A DNA stretch of 64,000 bases from Pseudomonas plecoglossicida NBRC 103162 = DSM 15088 (GCF_000730665.1 NZ_BBIV01000010.1:124001-188000); one strand, 5' to 3'; positions 1 to 10,203 are shown, counted from the stretch's first letter. The notes: generated by a model not told the origin, from the letters alone. Numbers and translations are program-made.

Positions 1-402
1 GTCGCCGTACAGTTCGGCACCCAGCTGGATCGGGCTGCGCGAGGTGGACAGGGCACGCGGCTGGGCGTGCAGCACGCTACCGGCGTAGCACAGGCGGCTC
101 GGGCCTTCGCGGCGCAGGGTGTGGGCGTCGATGCGCGCCACTTGCGGCGTGAAGTCGGCGCGGAAGCCCATCAGGCGGCCCGACTGTGGGTCGACCACCT
201 TGAAGGTGCGCTGATCCAGGTCCTGGCCGGCGCCGGTGAGCAGCGACTCCAGGTACTCGATATGCGGGGTGACGACCAGTTCGTAGCCCCAACTCTGGAA
301 CAGGTCCAACACCTGGCGGCGCGCGATCTCGATGCGCGCAGCCTCAGGTGGCAGTACTTCCTCGATGCCATCTGGCAGCAGCCAGCGGTCTACCGTTGCC
401 AT
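1..402 (-). CDS. hisZ: ATP phosphoribosyltransferase regulatory subunit HisZ (5' part only)
   Basis: The N-terminal ~134 residues of HisZ, the catalytically dead histidyl-tRNA synthetase paralogue that activates the short form of HisG in the first step of histidine synthesis; the rest lies beyond the left edge. The start reads [20 protein letters not shown], and a class II synthetase-like segment follows ([19 protein letters not shown]). An AGAGGGGAA ribosome site precedes the ATG. The gene is separated from hflC by about 290 bp that contains an hflC terminator, so it probably has its own promoter. The fragment is clearly HisZ rather than HisS because of the missing HisS N-terminal signature. 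Confidence 0.9.
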
Positions 403-691
403 TACGCCATTTCCCCTCTGGTCCGGGCGGCTTGCCTGCAGGCGAGCCGTCAGTGAAGCAGGCATTGGCGCACATAGCGGGCAGCACTAATCCCAGCGCC
501 ACCACCGTACCCAATACCCTCGAATTGCCTTGCGACCTGACCAAGCCGTCGACTGGCCGTTTGCCAATCAACCTTGCAGACGCAAAAAAGCCGGGAAATT
601 TCCCGGCTGCCGCATCATACACCCCTTTTCATTCAGGATGCACCCTGCCTGGAGTTTTAGCTGCCAGGCGGGGTGTTTCCTCAACAGAGCA
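403..691. other. hflC-hisZ intergenic region
   Basis: This 289-bp gap holds a terminator at 583-609 and otherwise no convincing gene. A minus-strand open frame across it (MYDAAAGKFPGFFAS start) runs out of frame into hisZ and looks accidental. Many proteobacteria, including some pseudomonads, have a ~60-residue DUF2065 membrane protein at this place; I do not see one here. The hisZ promoter should lie between the terminator and position 402, but no strong -35/-10 pair stands out. Confidence 0.5.
583..609 (-). terminator. Rho-independent terminator after hflC
   Basis: Read on the minus strand, the palindrome AGCCGGGAAATTTCCCGGCT (589-608) is followed directly by a run of six T (584-589). It lies about 85 bp past the hflC stop and ends the hflX-hflK-hflC transcription unit before hisZ. 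Confidence 0.85.
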
Positions 692-1561
692 TCAGGGCTT
701 GCTCTTGTCCAGGAAGCGGAAGAACTCGTTCTTCGGATCCAGAACCAGCACGTCGCTCTTGCTCGAGAAGCTCTCGCGGTATGCCTGCAGGCTACGGTGG
801 AACGCGTAGAAATCAGCCTCCTGGCTGTAGGCCTTGGCATAGATGGCGGCCGCCTGGGCGTCGCCGTCACCGCGGGTTTCCTCAGCTTCGCGATAGGCTT
901 CGGCCAGCAGTACACGGCGCTGACGATCGGCATCCGCGCGGATACCCTCGGCCAGCTCGTTACCCTTGGCACGATGCTCGCGGGCTTCGCGCTCACGCTC
1001 GGTGCTCATGCGGTCGAACACGCTGCGGTTGACTTCCTTCGGCAGGTCGATGGCCTTGACGCGCACGTCGACCACCTCGATACCCAGTTCCTTGCTGGCC
1101 ATGCGGTTCAGCGAGGCAGTGATGTCAGCCATCAGCGCGTCACGTTCACCGGATACCACTTCGTGCAGGGTACGCTTGCCGAATTGGTCGCGCAGGCCGC
1201 TTTCCAGACGCCGCGACAGACGCTCGTCGGCGATCTGCTTCATGCCGGAGGTGGCAGTGTAGAAGCGTTCGGCATCCTTGACGCGCCACTTGGCGTAGGC
1301 GTCGACCATCACCGCTTTCTTCTCCAGGGTCAGGAACCGCTGGGTCGGGGCGTCGAGGGTCATCAGGCGAGCGTCGAACTTGCGGACCTGGTTCACATAC
1401 GGGATCTTCACATGCAGCCCCGGCTGGACATCCGCCTGGACTACCTTACCGAAGCGCAACAGTACCGCACGCTCGGTCTGGGACACGATGTAGAAGCTGT
1501 TCCAGGCCACGATGGCCAGGACCACAGCGGCGATCAGGGCGATCAGCGATCTATTGCTCAT
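692..1561 (-). CDS. hflC: Protease modulator HflC
   Basis: A 289-residue SPFH/band-7 protein. It has an N-terminal membrane anchor (about residues 5-22) followed by a periplasmic prohibitin-like domain starting with QTERAVLLRFGKVVQ, and a charged coiled-coil region rich in RAEGIRADADRQRR-type repeats. In known systems HflC and HflK form a large inner-membrane cage around FtsH and tune its proteolysis of membrane and regulatory proteins. Its ATG overlaps the hflK stop by one base (TGATG), implying translational coupling and equal output of the two partners. The length matches the family. Confidence 0.96.
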   Translation of the reverse strand: MSNRSLIALIAAVVLAIVAWNSFYIVSQTERAVLLRFGKVVQADVQPGLHVKIPYVNQVRKFDARLMTLDAPTQRFLTLEKKAVMVDAYAKWRVKDAERFYTATSGMKQIADERLSRRLESGLRDQFGKRTLHEVVSGERDALMADITASLNRMASKELGIEVVDVRVKAIDLPKEVNRSVFDRMSTEREREAREHRAKGNELAEGIRADADRQRRVLLAEAYREAEETRGDGDAQAAAIYAKAYSQEADFYAFHRSLQAYRESFSSKSDVLVLDPKNEFFRFLDKSKP

Positions 1562-2739
1562 CAGCGGCTCTCCCTAGTACGCATCTGCTGCTGTTGCTGT
1601 TGAAGGTCCTGCGCCGCACGTGCTGCTGCATCGTTGGCCGACGGGGCAACGCCGGTGACAGGTGCGGTCGTGTTGCGACTGCCTTCGACCATCTTGTCCA
1701 GCGGCAGGTAGAGCAGGTTGTTCTGCCCGTCCTTGGTCGCCACCATGACCTTGCTCGAATTGCTGTAGACCTCTTGCATGGTCTCCAGGTACAGACGCTG
1801 ACGGGTCACGTCAGGTGCCTTGTGGTACTCGGCGACCAGCTTGGTGAAGCGGTCGGCCTCACCCTTGGCACGGGCGATGACTTCGTCGCGGTAACCGTTG
1901 GCGTCCTCGATGATGCGCTGGGCCTGACCACGGGCTTCCGGCACCACGCCGTTGGCGTAGGATTCGGCCTGGTTGCGGGCACGCTGTTCATCTTCACGGG
2001 CGCGGATCACGTCGTCGAAGGCTTCCTGCACTTCACGCGGGGCTGCCGCGCTCTGTACGTTGACCTGGGTGACGGTGATGCCGGTACGGTAGTTGTCGAG
2101 GAAGCGCTGCAGGCGTTCGCGGATATCCACGGCCATCTGTTCGCGACCTTCGGTCAGCACCTGGTCCATCGAAGTGGAACCCACCACGTGGCGCAGGGCG
2201 CTGTCGGTGGCATGCTGCAAGCTCACCTCGGGCTGGTCGACGTTGAGCACGAAGTCCTGCAGGTTGCTGATCTTGTACTGGACGGTCAGCGGCACCTCGA
2301 CGATGTTCTCGTCTTCGGTGAGCATCTGGCCCTGCTTGGTGTAGGCACGCTCGCGCGTGACGTTTTCCATGTACTTGCGATCGATTGGCGGGAAGTAGAT
2401 GTTCAGGCCGGGACCGACCGTCTCATAGTACTTGCCGAAGCGCAGCACGACGGCCTGCTCCTGCTCGTCGACCACGTACACGGCGCTGTACAGCCAGATG
2501 GCAGCCAGTACCGCCAGGCCGATGCCCAGCAGGCCATAGCCTCCGCCCTTGCCGACATTGCGGTCACCGCCTCGTTTCTTGCCGCTGCCGAACATGCCGT
2601 TGAGGCTGTCCTGCAGTTTGCGGAAGGCCTCGTCCAGATCCGGCGGACCTTTTTTGTCGCCACCGCCGCCGCCGCCACCACGGCGACCGCCCCAGGGATC
2701 CTGATTGTTCGAGTTGCCACCCGGCTCGTTCCAAGCCAT
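1561..2739 (-). CDS. hflK: FtsH protease modulator HflK
   Basis: A 392-residue SPFH protein, the partner of HflC. The N-terminal ~55 residues are Gly-rich and cytoplasmic (GGRRGGGGGGG), then comes one membrane segment (GIGLAVLAAIWLYSAVYVV) and a periplasmic band-7 domain (DEQEQAVVLRFGKYYETVGPG). The C-terminus has a Gln run (LQQQQQQM). I start at MAWNEPGG because GGAGAG sits just upstream; an in-frame extension to 2835 has no such site and lacks family character. It lies 96 bp downstream of hflX, with a 9-bp hairpin in the gap. Confidence 0.95.
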   Translation of the reverse strand: MAWNEPGGNSNNQDPWGGRRGGGGGGGDKKGPPDLDEAFRKLQDSLNGMFGSGKKRGGDRNVGKGGGYGLLGIGLAVLAAIWLYSAVYVVDEQEQAVVLRFGKYYETVGPGLNIYFPPIDRKYMENVTRERAYTKQGQMLTEDENIVEVPLTVQYKISNLQDFVLNVDQPEVSLQHATDSALRHVVGSTSMDQVLTEGREQMAVDIRERLQRFLDNYRTGITVTQVNVQSAAAPREVQEAFDDVIRAREDEQRARNQAESYANGVVPEARGQAQRIIEDANGYRDEVIARAKGEADRFTKLVAEYHKAPDVTRQRLYLETMQEVYSNSSKVMVATKDGQNNLLYLPLDKMVEGSRNTTAPVTGVAPSANDAAARAAQDLQQQQQQMRTRESR

Positions 2740-2813
2740 AGCGCTCTCCATCTGATAAAGCAAAGACGCGCCCACGGCGCGCCGTCCAATGCTACAGAAT
2801 GCCTGCCACTGCC

Positions 2814-2833
2814 GCCCGGCGACCTCGCCGGGC
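2814..2833. other. Hairpin just downstream of hflX
   Basis: A perfect 9-bp inverted repeat (GCCCGGCGA / TCGCCGGGC) begins two bases after the hflX stop codon on the minus strand. There is no T run, so it is not a classical terminator. It could partly attenuate transcription or protect the hflX 3' end before hflK. Its role is inferred from position only. Confidence 0.5.
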
Positions 2834-2835
2834 AT

Positions 2836-4137
2836 TTATTGCAAAGTGTGTTGCTCGACAAACACTTGCGGCTCCATGCCTTCACGGCTGACCAGGCGAT
2901 TCAATTCGACCCGGGGCAACCGAACACTCAGCAGGTAGCGCCCTTCTTCGTCATGCGTTTCACTCTGCACGGCACCCAAGGCAAAGAATTGCGCGCGCAA
3001 GCGAGCAAAACGCTGCTCCAGACACAGGGTACCGACATACAGATCATCCCCCAGCAACTCGGCAATCGCCTGGCCAACCAGCTCCAGGCCACGTCCATCG
3101 CGTGCCGATACCCAGACCCGCTCCGGCTTGCCATCGGCATCGCGCTGAATCTGCGGCTCGACATCTTCCAGCAAGTCGAGTTTGTTATAGACCTCGAGGA
3201 TCGGCAAGCCTTCGGCACCGATCTCGCCGAGCACTGCCAATACCTGCTCGATCTGCTCCATGCGCTCTGGCTCATGGGCATCGATCACATGCAGCAACAG
3301 GTCGGCGTTGCTCGATTCTTCGAGCGTAGCCCGAAAAGCCTCCACCAGCTTGTGCGGCAGGTGGCGAATGAAACCTACGGTGTCAGCCAGCACGATCGGC
3401 CCGAGGTCGTCGAGCTGGAGACGGCGCAGGGTCGGATCGAGCGTGGCGAACAACTGGTCCGCGGCATACACCTCGGACTGGGTCAGGGCATTGAACAGGG
3501 TGGACTTGCCGGCGTTGGTGTAGCCCACCAGCGATACCGACGGGATATCCGCACGGCGGCGGCCACGACGGGCCTGCTCGCGCTGGCTGCGGACCTTTTC
3601 CAGGCGCCCCTTGATCTGCCGCAGGCGCACCCGCAGCAAGCGACGGTCGGTTTCAAGCTGGGTTTCACCCGGACCACGCAGGCCGATACCACCCTTTTGT
3701 CGCTCAAGGTGGGTCCAGCCGCGCACCAGCCGCGTGCTCATGTGCTCGAGCTGGGCCAGTTCGACCTGCAGCTTGCCTTCATGGGTACGCGCCCGCTGGG
3801 CGAAGATGTCGAGGATCAGCCCGGTACGGTCGAGCACACGACACTCGAAGACACGCTCGAGGTTGCGCTCCTGACTGGGCGTGAGGGTGTGATTGAAAAT
3901 CACCAGGTCTACCTGTTCGGCTTTGACCAGGTCGCGCAACTCTTCGACCTTGCCGCTGCCAATCAGGTATTTGGCGGTAGGCTGATGCCTTGCCACCGTG
4001 ACCAGCGAAACGATGTCGGCACCGGCCGACAATGCCAGTTCCTGAAACTCCTGCGGATCTTCGCGCGCCTCAGGGTTCTGACCTTCCAAGTGAACGAGCA
4101 GTGCACGTTCACCACCACCGTGGCGCTCAAAGAACAA
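2836..4137 (-). CDS. hflX: Ribosome-associated GTPase HflX
   Basis: A 433-residue HflX GTPase, which binds the 50S subunit and helps split or rescue stalled ribosomes under stress. The N-terminal HflX domain contains LIGSGKVEEL and IFNHTLTPSQERNLE; a helical linker with GPGETQLETDRR follows. The G domain has G1 GYTNAGKST (205-213), G3 DTVGF and G4 NKLD. It begins 12 bp after hfq, consistent with the classic hfq-hflX-hflK-hflC unit. The C-terminus ends in VFVEQHTLQ. Confidence 0.97.
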   Translation of the reverse strand: MFFERHGGGERALLVHLEGQNPEAREDPQEFQELALSAGADIVSLVTVARHQPTAKYLIGSGKVEELRDLVKAEQVDLVIFNHTLTPSQERNLERVFECRVLDRTGLILDIFAQRARTHEGKLQVELAQLEHMSTRLVRGWTHLERQKGGIGLRGPGETQLETDRRLLRVRLRQIKGRLEKVRSQREQARRGRRRADIPSVSLVGYTNAGKSTLFNALTQSEVYAADQLFATLDPTLRRLQLDDLGPIVLADTVGFIRHLPHKLVEAFRATLEESSNADLLLHVIDAHEPERMEQIEQVLAVLGEIGAEGLPILEVYNKLDLLEDVEPQIQRDADGKPERVWVSARDGRGLELVGQAIAELLGDDLYVGTLCLEQRFARLRAQFFALGAVQSETHDEEGRYLLSVRLPRVELNRLVSREGMEPQVFVEQHTLQ

Positions 4138-4149
4138 TGCAGGCTCCTA

Positions 4150-4410
4150 TCAGGCGTTGCCTGGCTCGCTGTCACCGTGTTCGGAATCGGACGGGCTGGG
4201 CAGGCGAACCGGACGGGCAGGAACCACGGTCGAAATGGCGTGCTTGTAGACCATCTGGCTGACGGTGTTCTTCAGCAGTACCACGAACTGGTCGAAGGAT
4301 TCGATCGAGCCCTGCAGCTTGATACCGTTGACCAGGTAAATCGACACCGGGACCTTTTCTTTTCTCAAGGTGTTCAAGTAAGGGTCTTGTAGCGAATGCC
4401 CTTTTGACAT
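4150..4410 (-). CDS. hfq: RNA chaperone Hfq
   Basis: An 86-residue Hfq, the hexameric Sm-like RNA chaperone that pairs small RNAs with mRNAs and, in Pseudomonas, works with Crc in catabolite repression. The Sm1 motif ([24 protein letters not shown]) and Sm2 motif ([10 protein letters not shown]) are complete, and the short acidic tail ([13 protein letters not shown]) is typical of pseudomonads. The true start is [10 protein letters not shown], preceded by AGGAG. The open frame extends 28 codons upstream, but that stretch does not resemble Hfq and lacks a ribosome site. Confidence 0.98.
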   Translation of the reverse strand: MSKGHSLQDPYLNTLRKEKVPVSIYLVNGIKLQGSIESFDQFVVLLKNTVSQMVYKHAISTVVPARPVRLPSPSDSEHGDSEPGNA

Positions 4411-4505
4411 ATGCCGCACTCCTGTAAGGATCAATAGTAGAAATTCAAAGAAATCGAATAAGTTGTGCCGCCCCTTCGCAAGAATAGACGGCAATCAGCA
4501 GGGAC

Positions 4506-5477
4506 TCAGCTCAATATGGAGACGGTCCCCAGGTATTTCAAGGTGCGGGACAGATTGTCGCAGGCCAGGCTGTCGAGCCAATGTACATCAGGCCAACCAC
4601 GCAACCAGGTGAACTGCCGCTTGGCCAGCTGCCGGGTAGCAATGATACCGCGTTCGCGCATCTCGCTCTCGGTCAGCTTGCCATCGAGATAGTCCCAGAC
4701 CTGCCGATACCCCACTGCCCGTATAGACGGCAGCCCGGCGTGCAAGTCACTTCTGGCTCGCAGCGATCGGACCTCGTCGACGAAGCCCTGTTCCAGCATT
4801 TGTGAAAATCGTAGCGCAATTCGCTGATGCAAAATGTGACGATCTGTAGGAGCAATCGCCAAACTCGCGACAGTATAGGGCAAATGCCCGCCGGCGCCTG
4901 CGTCTGCGCCGCGACTTTCCGCGAATTGACGCTGGCGATGGGCCGTCATGCTCTCGCCACTCACCCGAAAGACCTCCAGCGCGCGAATCAGGCGCTGCGG
5001 GTCATTGGGGTGGATGCGCGCCGCGGACTCCGGGTCGACCTCGGCCAGTTGCCGGTGCAACTCGGCCAGGCCCAGCGCCTCGGCCTGGGCTTCCAGCTCG
5101 GCGCGCACCGCAGCGTCCGCCGCCGGCATGTCCGCCAGGCCCTCGATCAACGCCTTGTAATAGAGCATGGTGCCGCCGACCAGCAGCGGCACCTTGCCGC
5201 GTGCGGTGATCTCGGCCATGGCCTCCAGCGCATCGGCACGGAACTGCGCGGCGGAATAGCTTTCGGCGGGGTCGCGGATGTCGATCAGGCGGTGCGGATG
5301 GGCCGCCAGGATCTCCTTGGAAGGCTTGGCCGAACCGATGTCCATGCCGCGGTAGACCAGCGCCGAGTCGACGCTGATCAGCTCGCAGGGCAGGACCTGG
5401 GTCAGCTCGATGGCGAGGTCGGTCTTGCCGGCCGCCGTGGGGCCCATGAGAAATATTGCTGGGGGCTTGCCGCTCAT
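4506..5477 (-). CDS. miaA: tRNA dimethylallyltransferase MiaA
   Basis: A 323-residue MiaA, which transfers dimethylallyl from DMAPP to A37 of tRNAs reading UNN codons. The P-loop is GPTAAGKT (12-19), followed by [19 protein letters not shown], the substrate-binding [12 protein letters not shown], and the tRNA-contacting QFTWLRGW near the C-terminus. The start codon lies one base beyond the mutL stop, so translation is probably coupled. The miaA-hfq gap is 95 bp; hfq promoters are commonly found in or near miaA in related bacteria. Confidence 0.97.
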   Translation of the reverse strand: MSGKPPAIFLMGPTAAGKTDLAIELTQVLPCELISVDSALVYRGMDIGSAKPSKEILAAHPHRLIDIRDPAESYSAAQFRADALEAMAEITARGKVPLLVGGTMLYYKALIEGLADMPAADAAVRAELEAQAEALGLAELHRQLAEVDPESAARIHPNDPQRLIRALEVFRVSGESMTAHRQRQFAESRGADAGAGGHLPYTVASLAIAPTDRHILHQRIALRFSQMLEQGFVDEVRSLRARSDLHAGLPSIRAVGYRQVWDYLDGKLTESEMRERGIIATRQLAKRQFTWLRGWPDVHWLDSLACDNLSRTLKYLGTVSILS

Positions 5478-5478
5478 G

Positions 5479-7377
5479 TCATCGACCGCGCAGGAAAAGT
5501 TTGTCCAGATCGTCCAGGCCCATCTGGGTCCAGGTGGGACGGCCGTGGTTGCACTGGCCGCTGCGCTCGGTGTTTTCCATATCGCGCAGCAGGGCGTTCA
5601 TCTCGGGGATGGCCAGCCGTCGGTTGGCGCGCACGGCGCCGTGGCAGGCCATGGTGCCGAGCAGTTCGTTGAGGTGCGCCTGGATGCGGTCGCTGGTGCC
5701 GTATTCCATCAGGTCGGCGAGTACGTCCTGGACCAGGCGATTGGCCTCGGCCTGCTTGAGCAAGGCCGGGATCTGGCGAATCGCCAGGGTTTCCGGCCCC
5801 AGACGCTGCAACTCGAAGCCCAGCCGCTGGAACCACTGCCCATGCTCCTCGGCGCAATCGGCCTCGCGCTGGCTCAGCGCCAGTGTCTCGGGCACCAGCA
5901 GCGGCTGGCCGCTCAGGCCTTCACTGGCCATGGCCACCTTGAGGCGCTCGTACATGATGCGCTCGTGGGCAGCATGCATGTCCACCAGCACCAGTCCGAC
6001 GGCGTTCTCGGCGAGGATGTAGATACCTTTGAGCTGGGCCAGGGCATAACCCAGCGGCGGGATGTCGCCTTGGCTCGCGGGCAGCGCCGGCGGCGCAGCC
6101 GCGCCGTCGTTCAAGGGTTTGTAGAACTCGCGATAGGCCGCTTGTGCCTCGGCCGCCGGCAGCGGCTGAGACGGGCGCGGTGTGTACTGGTATTGATAAC
6201 CCGCACCGCTGCCGCCATTGGACACCGAAAACTGAGGTGCCTGGGGCTGTTCGAGCACCGGCGAGGCCAGGCGCATCTCACCTTGCGGCCCGAATTCACC
6301 GACTTGCTGGCCACTCGGGCGGACGATCTCGGCAGCCGCGGCAGGCGCCGCCAGCTGGTCTTCGGGGCGAACGTCGGCCAAGGCACGGTGCAAGGTGCCG
6401 TAGAGGAAGTCGTGCACCGAGCGCCCTTCGCGGAAACGCACTTCGTGCTTGGTCGGATGCACGTTGACGTCGACGCCGTTGGGCTCGAGCTCGAGGAACA
6501 GCACGAATGTCGGGTGCCGCCCATTGAACAGCACATCGCGATAGGCCTGGCGCACGGCGTGGGCGACCAGCTTGTCGCGCACCGCGCGACCATTGACGAA
6601 GAAGTACTGCAGGTCGGCCTGGCTGCGCGAGAACGTCGGCAGGCCGACCCAACCCCACAGCCGCAGGCCATTGCGCTCGACATCGATGGGCAGTGCCTGC
6701 TCCATGAAACCTGGGCCGCAGATGGCGCCGACCCGCCGCGCACGTGCTGTTTCGTCGTGCGCTTCGTGCAGACTGAGAATGCTCTTGCCGTTATGACGCA
6801 GGTGGAAGCCGACATCGAAACGGGCCAGGGCCAGGCGGCGGATGACTTCCTGGAGGTGGTCGAACTCGGTCTTCTCGGCCTTGAGGAACTTGCGTCGCGC
6901 CGGGGTATTGAAGAACAGGTCGCGCACTTCCACCGAAGTACCCACCGGATGCGCGGCAGGCTGCACCCGCGGAGTCATGTCGCGACCTTCGGCTTCCACC
7001 TGCCAGGCTTCGGTTGCGCTGGCAGTGCGAGAGGTCAGGGTCAGGCGCGCCACCGAGCTGATCGAGGCCAGGGCCTCGCCACGAAAGCCCAGGCTCAGCA
7101 CCCCTTCGAGGTCTTCCAGTTCACGGATCTTGCTGGTGGCGTGACGGGCCAGGGCCAGCGGCAGGTCATCGGCGGAAATACCACCGCCGTCGTCGCGCAC
7201 CCGCAGCAGCTTGACGCCACCCTGCTCGACCTCGACGTCGATGCGCCGGGCACCGGAATCGAGGCTGTTCTCGAGCAGCTCCTTGGCCACCGAGGCCGGG
7301 CGCTCGACCACCTCGCCCGCGGCGATCTGGTTGGCCAGCCGCGGGCTGAGCAGCTGGATGCGCGACCCACCACTCAT
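5479..7377 (-). CDS. mutL: DNA mismatch repair protein MutL
   Basis: A 632-residue MutL. The N-terminal GHKL ATPase has [28 protein letters not shown] and [11 protein letters not shown] Pro/Gln-rich linker (about 340-425) leads to the C-terminal dimerisation domain. That domain carries [12 protein letters not shown], which fits the endonuclease motif DQHAx2Ex4E, and a [11 protein letters not shown] segment. So this MutL should nick DNA itself, as expected in pseudomonads that lack MutH. It overlaps amiB by four bases (ATGA) and is one base from miaA. Confidence 0.97.
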   Translation of the reverse strand: MSGGSRIQLLSPRLANQIAAGEVVERPASVAKELLENSLDSGARRIDVEVEQGGVKLLRVRDDGGGISADDLPLALARHATSKIRELEDLEGVLSLGFRGEALASISSVARLTLTSRTASATEAWQVEAEGRDMTPRVQPAAHPVGTSVEVRDLFFNTPARRKFLKAEKTEFDHLQEVIRRLALARFDVGFHLRHNGKSILSLHEAHDETARARRVGAICGPGFMEQALPIDVERNGLRLWGWVGLPTFSRSQADLQYFFVNGRAVRDKLVAHAVRQAYRDVLFNGRHPTFVLFLELEPNGVDVNVHPTKHEVRFREGRSVHDFLYGTLHRALADVRPEDQLAAPAAAAEIVRPSGQQVGEFGPQGEMRLASPVLEQPQAPQFSVSNGGSGAGYQYQYTPRPSQPLPAAEAQAAYREFYKPLNDGAAAPPALPASQGDIPPLGYALAQLKGIYILAENAVGLVLVDMHAAHERIMYERLKVAMASEGLSGQPLLVPETLALSQREADCAEEHGQWFQRLGFELQRLGPETLAIRQIPALLKQAEANRLVQDVLADLMEYGTSDRIQAHLNELLGTMACHGAVRANRRLAIPEMNALLRDMENTERSGQCNHGRPTWTQMGLDDLDKLFLRGR

Positions 7378-8804
7378 TGCGAAGCCAGCGTAGTGGCGGG
7401 GATAGAGAGGTGCTGGCCGACCTTCAGCTCATCGGTCTTGAGGCTGTTGCTACTGCGCAGGCTGGGGACGCTGACCTGGTAGCGCACGGCAATCATCGCC
7501 AGGGTTTCGCCAGGGCGCACGGTATGGTCGCGCGGCCCCTGGGCAATCTTGCCGCTGTCACGCAGCCAGGCCACATAGGTGCCGGGCGGCGGGTTTTGCT
7601 GGAAGTACTGGCGCACACCGGTATGGATCGAGCGGGCCAGGGCCTGCTGATGGCTGGAGGTGGCCAGTTTGGCGGCTTCATTGTTGTTGGAAATGAACCC
7701 GGTTTCGACGAGGATCGACGGAATGTCCGGCGACTTCAGCACCATGAAGCCCGCCTGCTCTACCCGTTGCTTGTGCAGCGAGGTGACGCGCCCCATGTTG
7801 CCGAGCACCTTCTGCCCGACATTGAGGCTGGAGCTGAGCGTCGCGGTCATCGACAGGTCGAGCAGCACGCCCGCCAGCATGCGGTCCTTGTCGTCGAGGC
7901 TGACATTGCCGGCACCGCCGATCAGGTCGGAACGGTTTTCCGTGTCGGCCAGCCAACGCGCGGTCTCGGACGTGGCGCCGCGGTCGGACAGGGCGAACAC
8001 CGACGCCCCGAACGCCGCCCGCGACGGCGCCGCGTCGGCGTGAATCGAGATGAACAGGTCGGCGCCCTTCTTGCGGGCGATCTCGGTGCGCTTGCGCAGC
8101 GGAATGAAGTAGTCGCCGGTACGGGTCAGCTCGGCGCGGTAGCCCTTCTCGGAGTTGATCTGGCGCTGCAGCTCCTTGGCGATCTGCAGCACGATGTCTT
8201 TCTCGTGCTGGCCGCGCGAGCCGGAGGCACCCGGGTCCTCACCGCCATGGCCGGCGTCGATGGCGACCACGATGTCACGCTTGCCGGCAGGTACAGGCGG
8301 CAGCTTGATCGCCGGCTGAGCCGGGCTGACCGGCACGGCCGGCGTGGTCGCCGGGGTAGGTACTGGCGTCGGCGGTGCTGGCGGCGTCGTGGCAGCGATG
8401 GCGTCCGACTCCTGGTCGTACAGGTCGACCACCAGGCGGTTGCCATACTGGGCGTTGGGCGCCAGCGTGAAGCTCTTGGGCGTCACCGATTTCTTCAGGT
8501 CGACCACCACGCGCAGGTCAGTGGGCGTGCGCTGTGCCGAGCGCACGCTGCTGATCGGCGTGTTCGAAGTGGAGACACTCAGCGGCGCAGCCAGGGTCGC
8601 GCCATTGATGTCGATGACCAGGCGATCGGGCGCACTCAGGGTGAAGACGCTATGCTGCACCGGGCCTGAAAGGTCAAAGACCAGCCGCGTGTTGTCCGGC
8701 GCACGCCACAGGCGCATGCTCTTGACTTGTGTGACGGCCAGAGCGTCAACGGTCACCGCTGTCAGCAGCAGCCCAACGACAGCGACCAGTGCGCGTATGC
8801 GCAT
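7374..8804 (-). CDS. amiB: N-acetylmuramoyl-L-alanine amidase AmiB
   Basis: A 476-residue periplasmic amidase that cuts the peptide from MurNAc to separate daughter cells. The order is a signal peptide ([20 protein letters not shown]...), an AMIN domain (about 30-135) for septal targeting, a Pro-rich linker, the Amidase_3 zinc domain ([26 protein letters not shown]) and a C-terminal LysM repeat ([19 protein letters not shown]). LysM at the C-terminus is usual for AmiB/C of this group. Activation by an EnvC- or NlpD-type partner is expected but not seen here. It starts 18 bp after tsaE. Confidence 0.95.
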   Translation of the reverse strand: MRIRALVAVVGLLLTAVTVDALAVTQVKSMRLWRAPDNTRLVFDLSGPVQHSVFTLSAPDRLVIDINGATLAAPLSVSTSNTPISSVRSAQRTPTDLRVVVDLKKSVTPKSFTLAPNAQYGNRLVVDLYDQESDAIAATTPPAPPTPVPTPATTPAVPVSPAQPAIKLPPVPAGKRDIVVAIDAGHGGEDPGASGSRGQHEKDIVLQIAKELQRQINSEKGYRAELTRTGDYFIPLRKRTEIARKKGADLFISIHADAAPSRAAFGASVFALSDRGATSETARWLADTENRSDLIGGAGNVSLDDKDRMLAGVLLDLSMTATLSSSLNVGQKVLGNMGRVTSLHKQRVEQAGFMVLKSPDIPSILVETGFISNNNEAAKLATSSHQQALARSIHTGVRQYFQQNPPPGTYVAWLRDSGKIAQGPRDHTVRPGETLAMIAVRYQVSVPSLRSSNSLKTDELKVGQHLSIPATTLASQ

Positions 8805-8822
8805 ACCTACCCCACTTACTGT

Positions 8823-9290
8823 TTATTGTGTTTTGGCCAGTGCAACGCACCAGGCCTCGCCGCGAGTCCCCTGCGGCGAAAGGTTCAGCGAGCGTCCGCC
8901 CGCTTGGGGGCTTATGGTAATGGTCAGGTCAGGCTTTGGCAAAACGCCCGCACCCTTTTGTGGCCACTCGAACAGGCACAGCGGATCGCCCTCGAAGTAG
9001 TCGCGAATGCCCATGAACTCCAGCTCTTCCGGGTCGACCAGGCGATACAGGTCGAAGTGGAAGGCACGCACCTCACCGATTTCGTAGGGCTCGACCACGG
9101 TGAACGTGGGACTTTTCACTGCACCAGTATGGCCCAGGCCACGGATCAGACCGCGGGACAGGGTGGTTTTCCCCGCCCCCAGGTCACCTTCGAGAAAAAT
9201 CACGCCGTGACCGCCGGTCACCTCGGCCAGTTTGGCGCCGAATGCCACGGTAGCCGCTTCATCGGCCAGAAACAGGGTTATGCCTGACAC
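8823..9290 (-). CDS. tsaE: tRNA threonylcarbamoyladenosine biosynthesis ATPase TsaE
   Basis: A 155-residue YjeE/TsaE ATPase that works with TsaB, TsaC and TsaD to make t6A37 in ANN-decoding tRNAs. The Walker A motif is GDLGAGKTT (35-43). The conserved switch SPTFTVVEPYE and the HFDLYRL segment are present. It overlaps the end of nnrD by 13 bp, the usual YjeF-YjeE pairing, and precedes amiB. Confidence 0.95.
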   Translation of the reverse strand: MSGITLFLADEAATVAFGAKLAEVTGGHGVIFLEGDLGAGKTTLSRGLIRGLGHTGAVKSPTFTVVEPYEIGEVRAFHFDLYRLVDPEELEFMGIRDYFEGDPLCLFEWPQKGAGVLPKPDLTITISPQAGGRSLNLSPQGTRGEAWCVALAKTQ

Positions 9291-10138
9291 GCAGAATGTT
9301 CCTCCAACAATTCACGAATGACGGGCGCCAGATCGCTGGCCGCCAAGCCTCTACCTTTGACTCCCAGACGCTCGCCAGCGCAGGCGTGCAGCCACACGCC
9401 CAGGCAGGCGGCACTCCAGGCGTCCAGCCCCTGGGCCAGCAAGGCGCCCAGTACGCCGGTCAACACATCGCCCAGGCCCGCCCCGGCCATTGCCGGATGA
9501 CCGCGCTCGCACAGTGCCAGCTGCCCTGCCGGATCGGCGACCAGGGTGCCGGCACCCTTGAGCACACAGATGCTGGCATAGCGCCGCGCCAGCTTGCGGG
9601 CAGCGCCGGCGCGGTCGGCCTGGACCGCTTCGGTGGAAATGCCCAGCAAGCGCGCAGCCTCCCCTGGATGAGGCGTCAGGATACTGCCGCTGGGCAAGGC
9701 CAGCGGTGTACGCGCCAGCAGGTTCAATGCATCGGCGTCCCACACCTGGGGCTGCTCGGCATTGGCCACTGCCGACAGCAGGCTGCGGCCCCAGGCCGCC
9801 TGGCCCAGGCCAGGGCCGACCACCAGCACCGAGGCACGCTCCAGCAGCCCCATCAACTGGTTGGCCGAGCTCACCCCGAGGCACATGACCTCCGGCAGGC
9901 GGGCAAGGCTTGCGGCAACATGCTCGGGCCGGGTCGCCACGCTGACCAGGCCGGCGCCACAGCGCAGCGCGGCCTCGGCACCGAGCAGTACCGCGCCACC
10001 GGTTCCAAGGTCGCCGCCGACCACCAGCACATGGCCGAAGTCGCCTTTCTGGGCATGCGCAGGCCTTGCCGGCAAGCGCGCCACCGTCCTGCTGCCAAGC
10101 AATTGCGGGGGCTGACTGAGGTGTTTGGTCTGGGGCAT
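9278..10138 (-). CDS. nnrD: ADP-dependent NAD(P)H-hydrate dehydratase NnrD
   Basis: A 286-residue ribokinase-like repair enzyme that converts damaged S-NAD(P)HX back to NAD(P)H using ADP. Motifs include GHVLVVGGDLG, the GPGLG turn, LTPHPGEAARLLG, VLKGAGT and the GAGLGDVLTG nucleotide loop. The start is placed at MPQTKHLSQ, because upstream codons run into the queG promoter region. Unlike the E. coli fused YjeF, this protein lacks the N-terminal epimerase (NnrE) domain. The gene is divergent from queG. Confidence 0.9.
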   Translation of the reverse strand: MPQTKHLSQPPQLLGSRTVARLPARPAHAQKGDFGHVLVVGGDLGTGGAVLLGAEAALRCGAGLVSVATRPEHVAASLARLPEVMCLGVSSANQLMGLLERASVLVVGPGLGQAAWGRSLLSAVANAEQPQVWDADALNLLARTPLALPSGSILTPHPGEAARLLGISTEAVQADRAGAARKLARRYASICVLKGAGTLVADPAGQLALCERGHPAMAGAGLGDVLTGVLGALLAQGLDAWSAACLGVWLHACAGERLGVKGRGLAASDLAPVIRELLEEHSACQA

Positions 10139-10203
10139 GAGGTCAAAGGCTCCAATGTCTGGCAGAATTATACGCACCTGAGCCCGTATTGCCTTGCCCA
10201 TCC

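Noticed and set aside
1573..1606. Gln-codon repeat at the HflK end as a microsatellite or regulatory repeat
   Set aside because: It is a short CAG/CAA mixture encoding a Gln run, normal for HflK C-termini.
1594..4392. Plus-strand open frame of 932 codons opposite hflK, hflX and hfq
   Set aside because: It crosses three well-defined genes and the gaps between them; composition is that of an antisense shadow.
5410..7482. Plus-strand open frame of 690 codons opposite mutL
   Set aside because: MutL on the other strand has all motifs; the frame has no family features or ribosome site.
7377..8669. Plus-strand open frame of 430 codons opposite amiB
   Set aside because: AmiB is unambiguous on the minus strand; this frame is Arg/His/Gly-rich shadow sequence.
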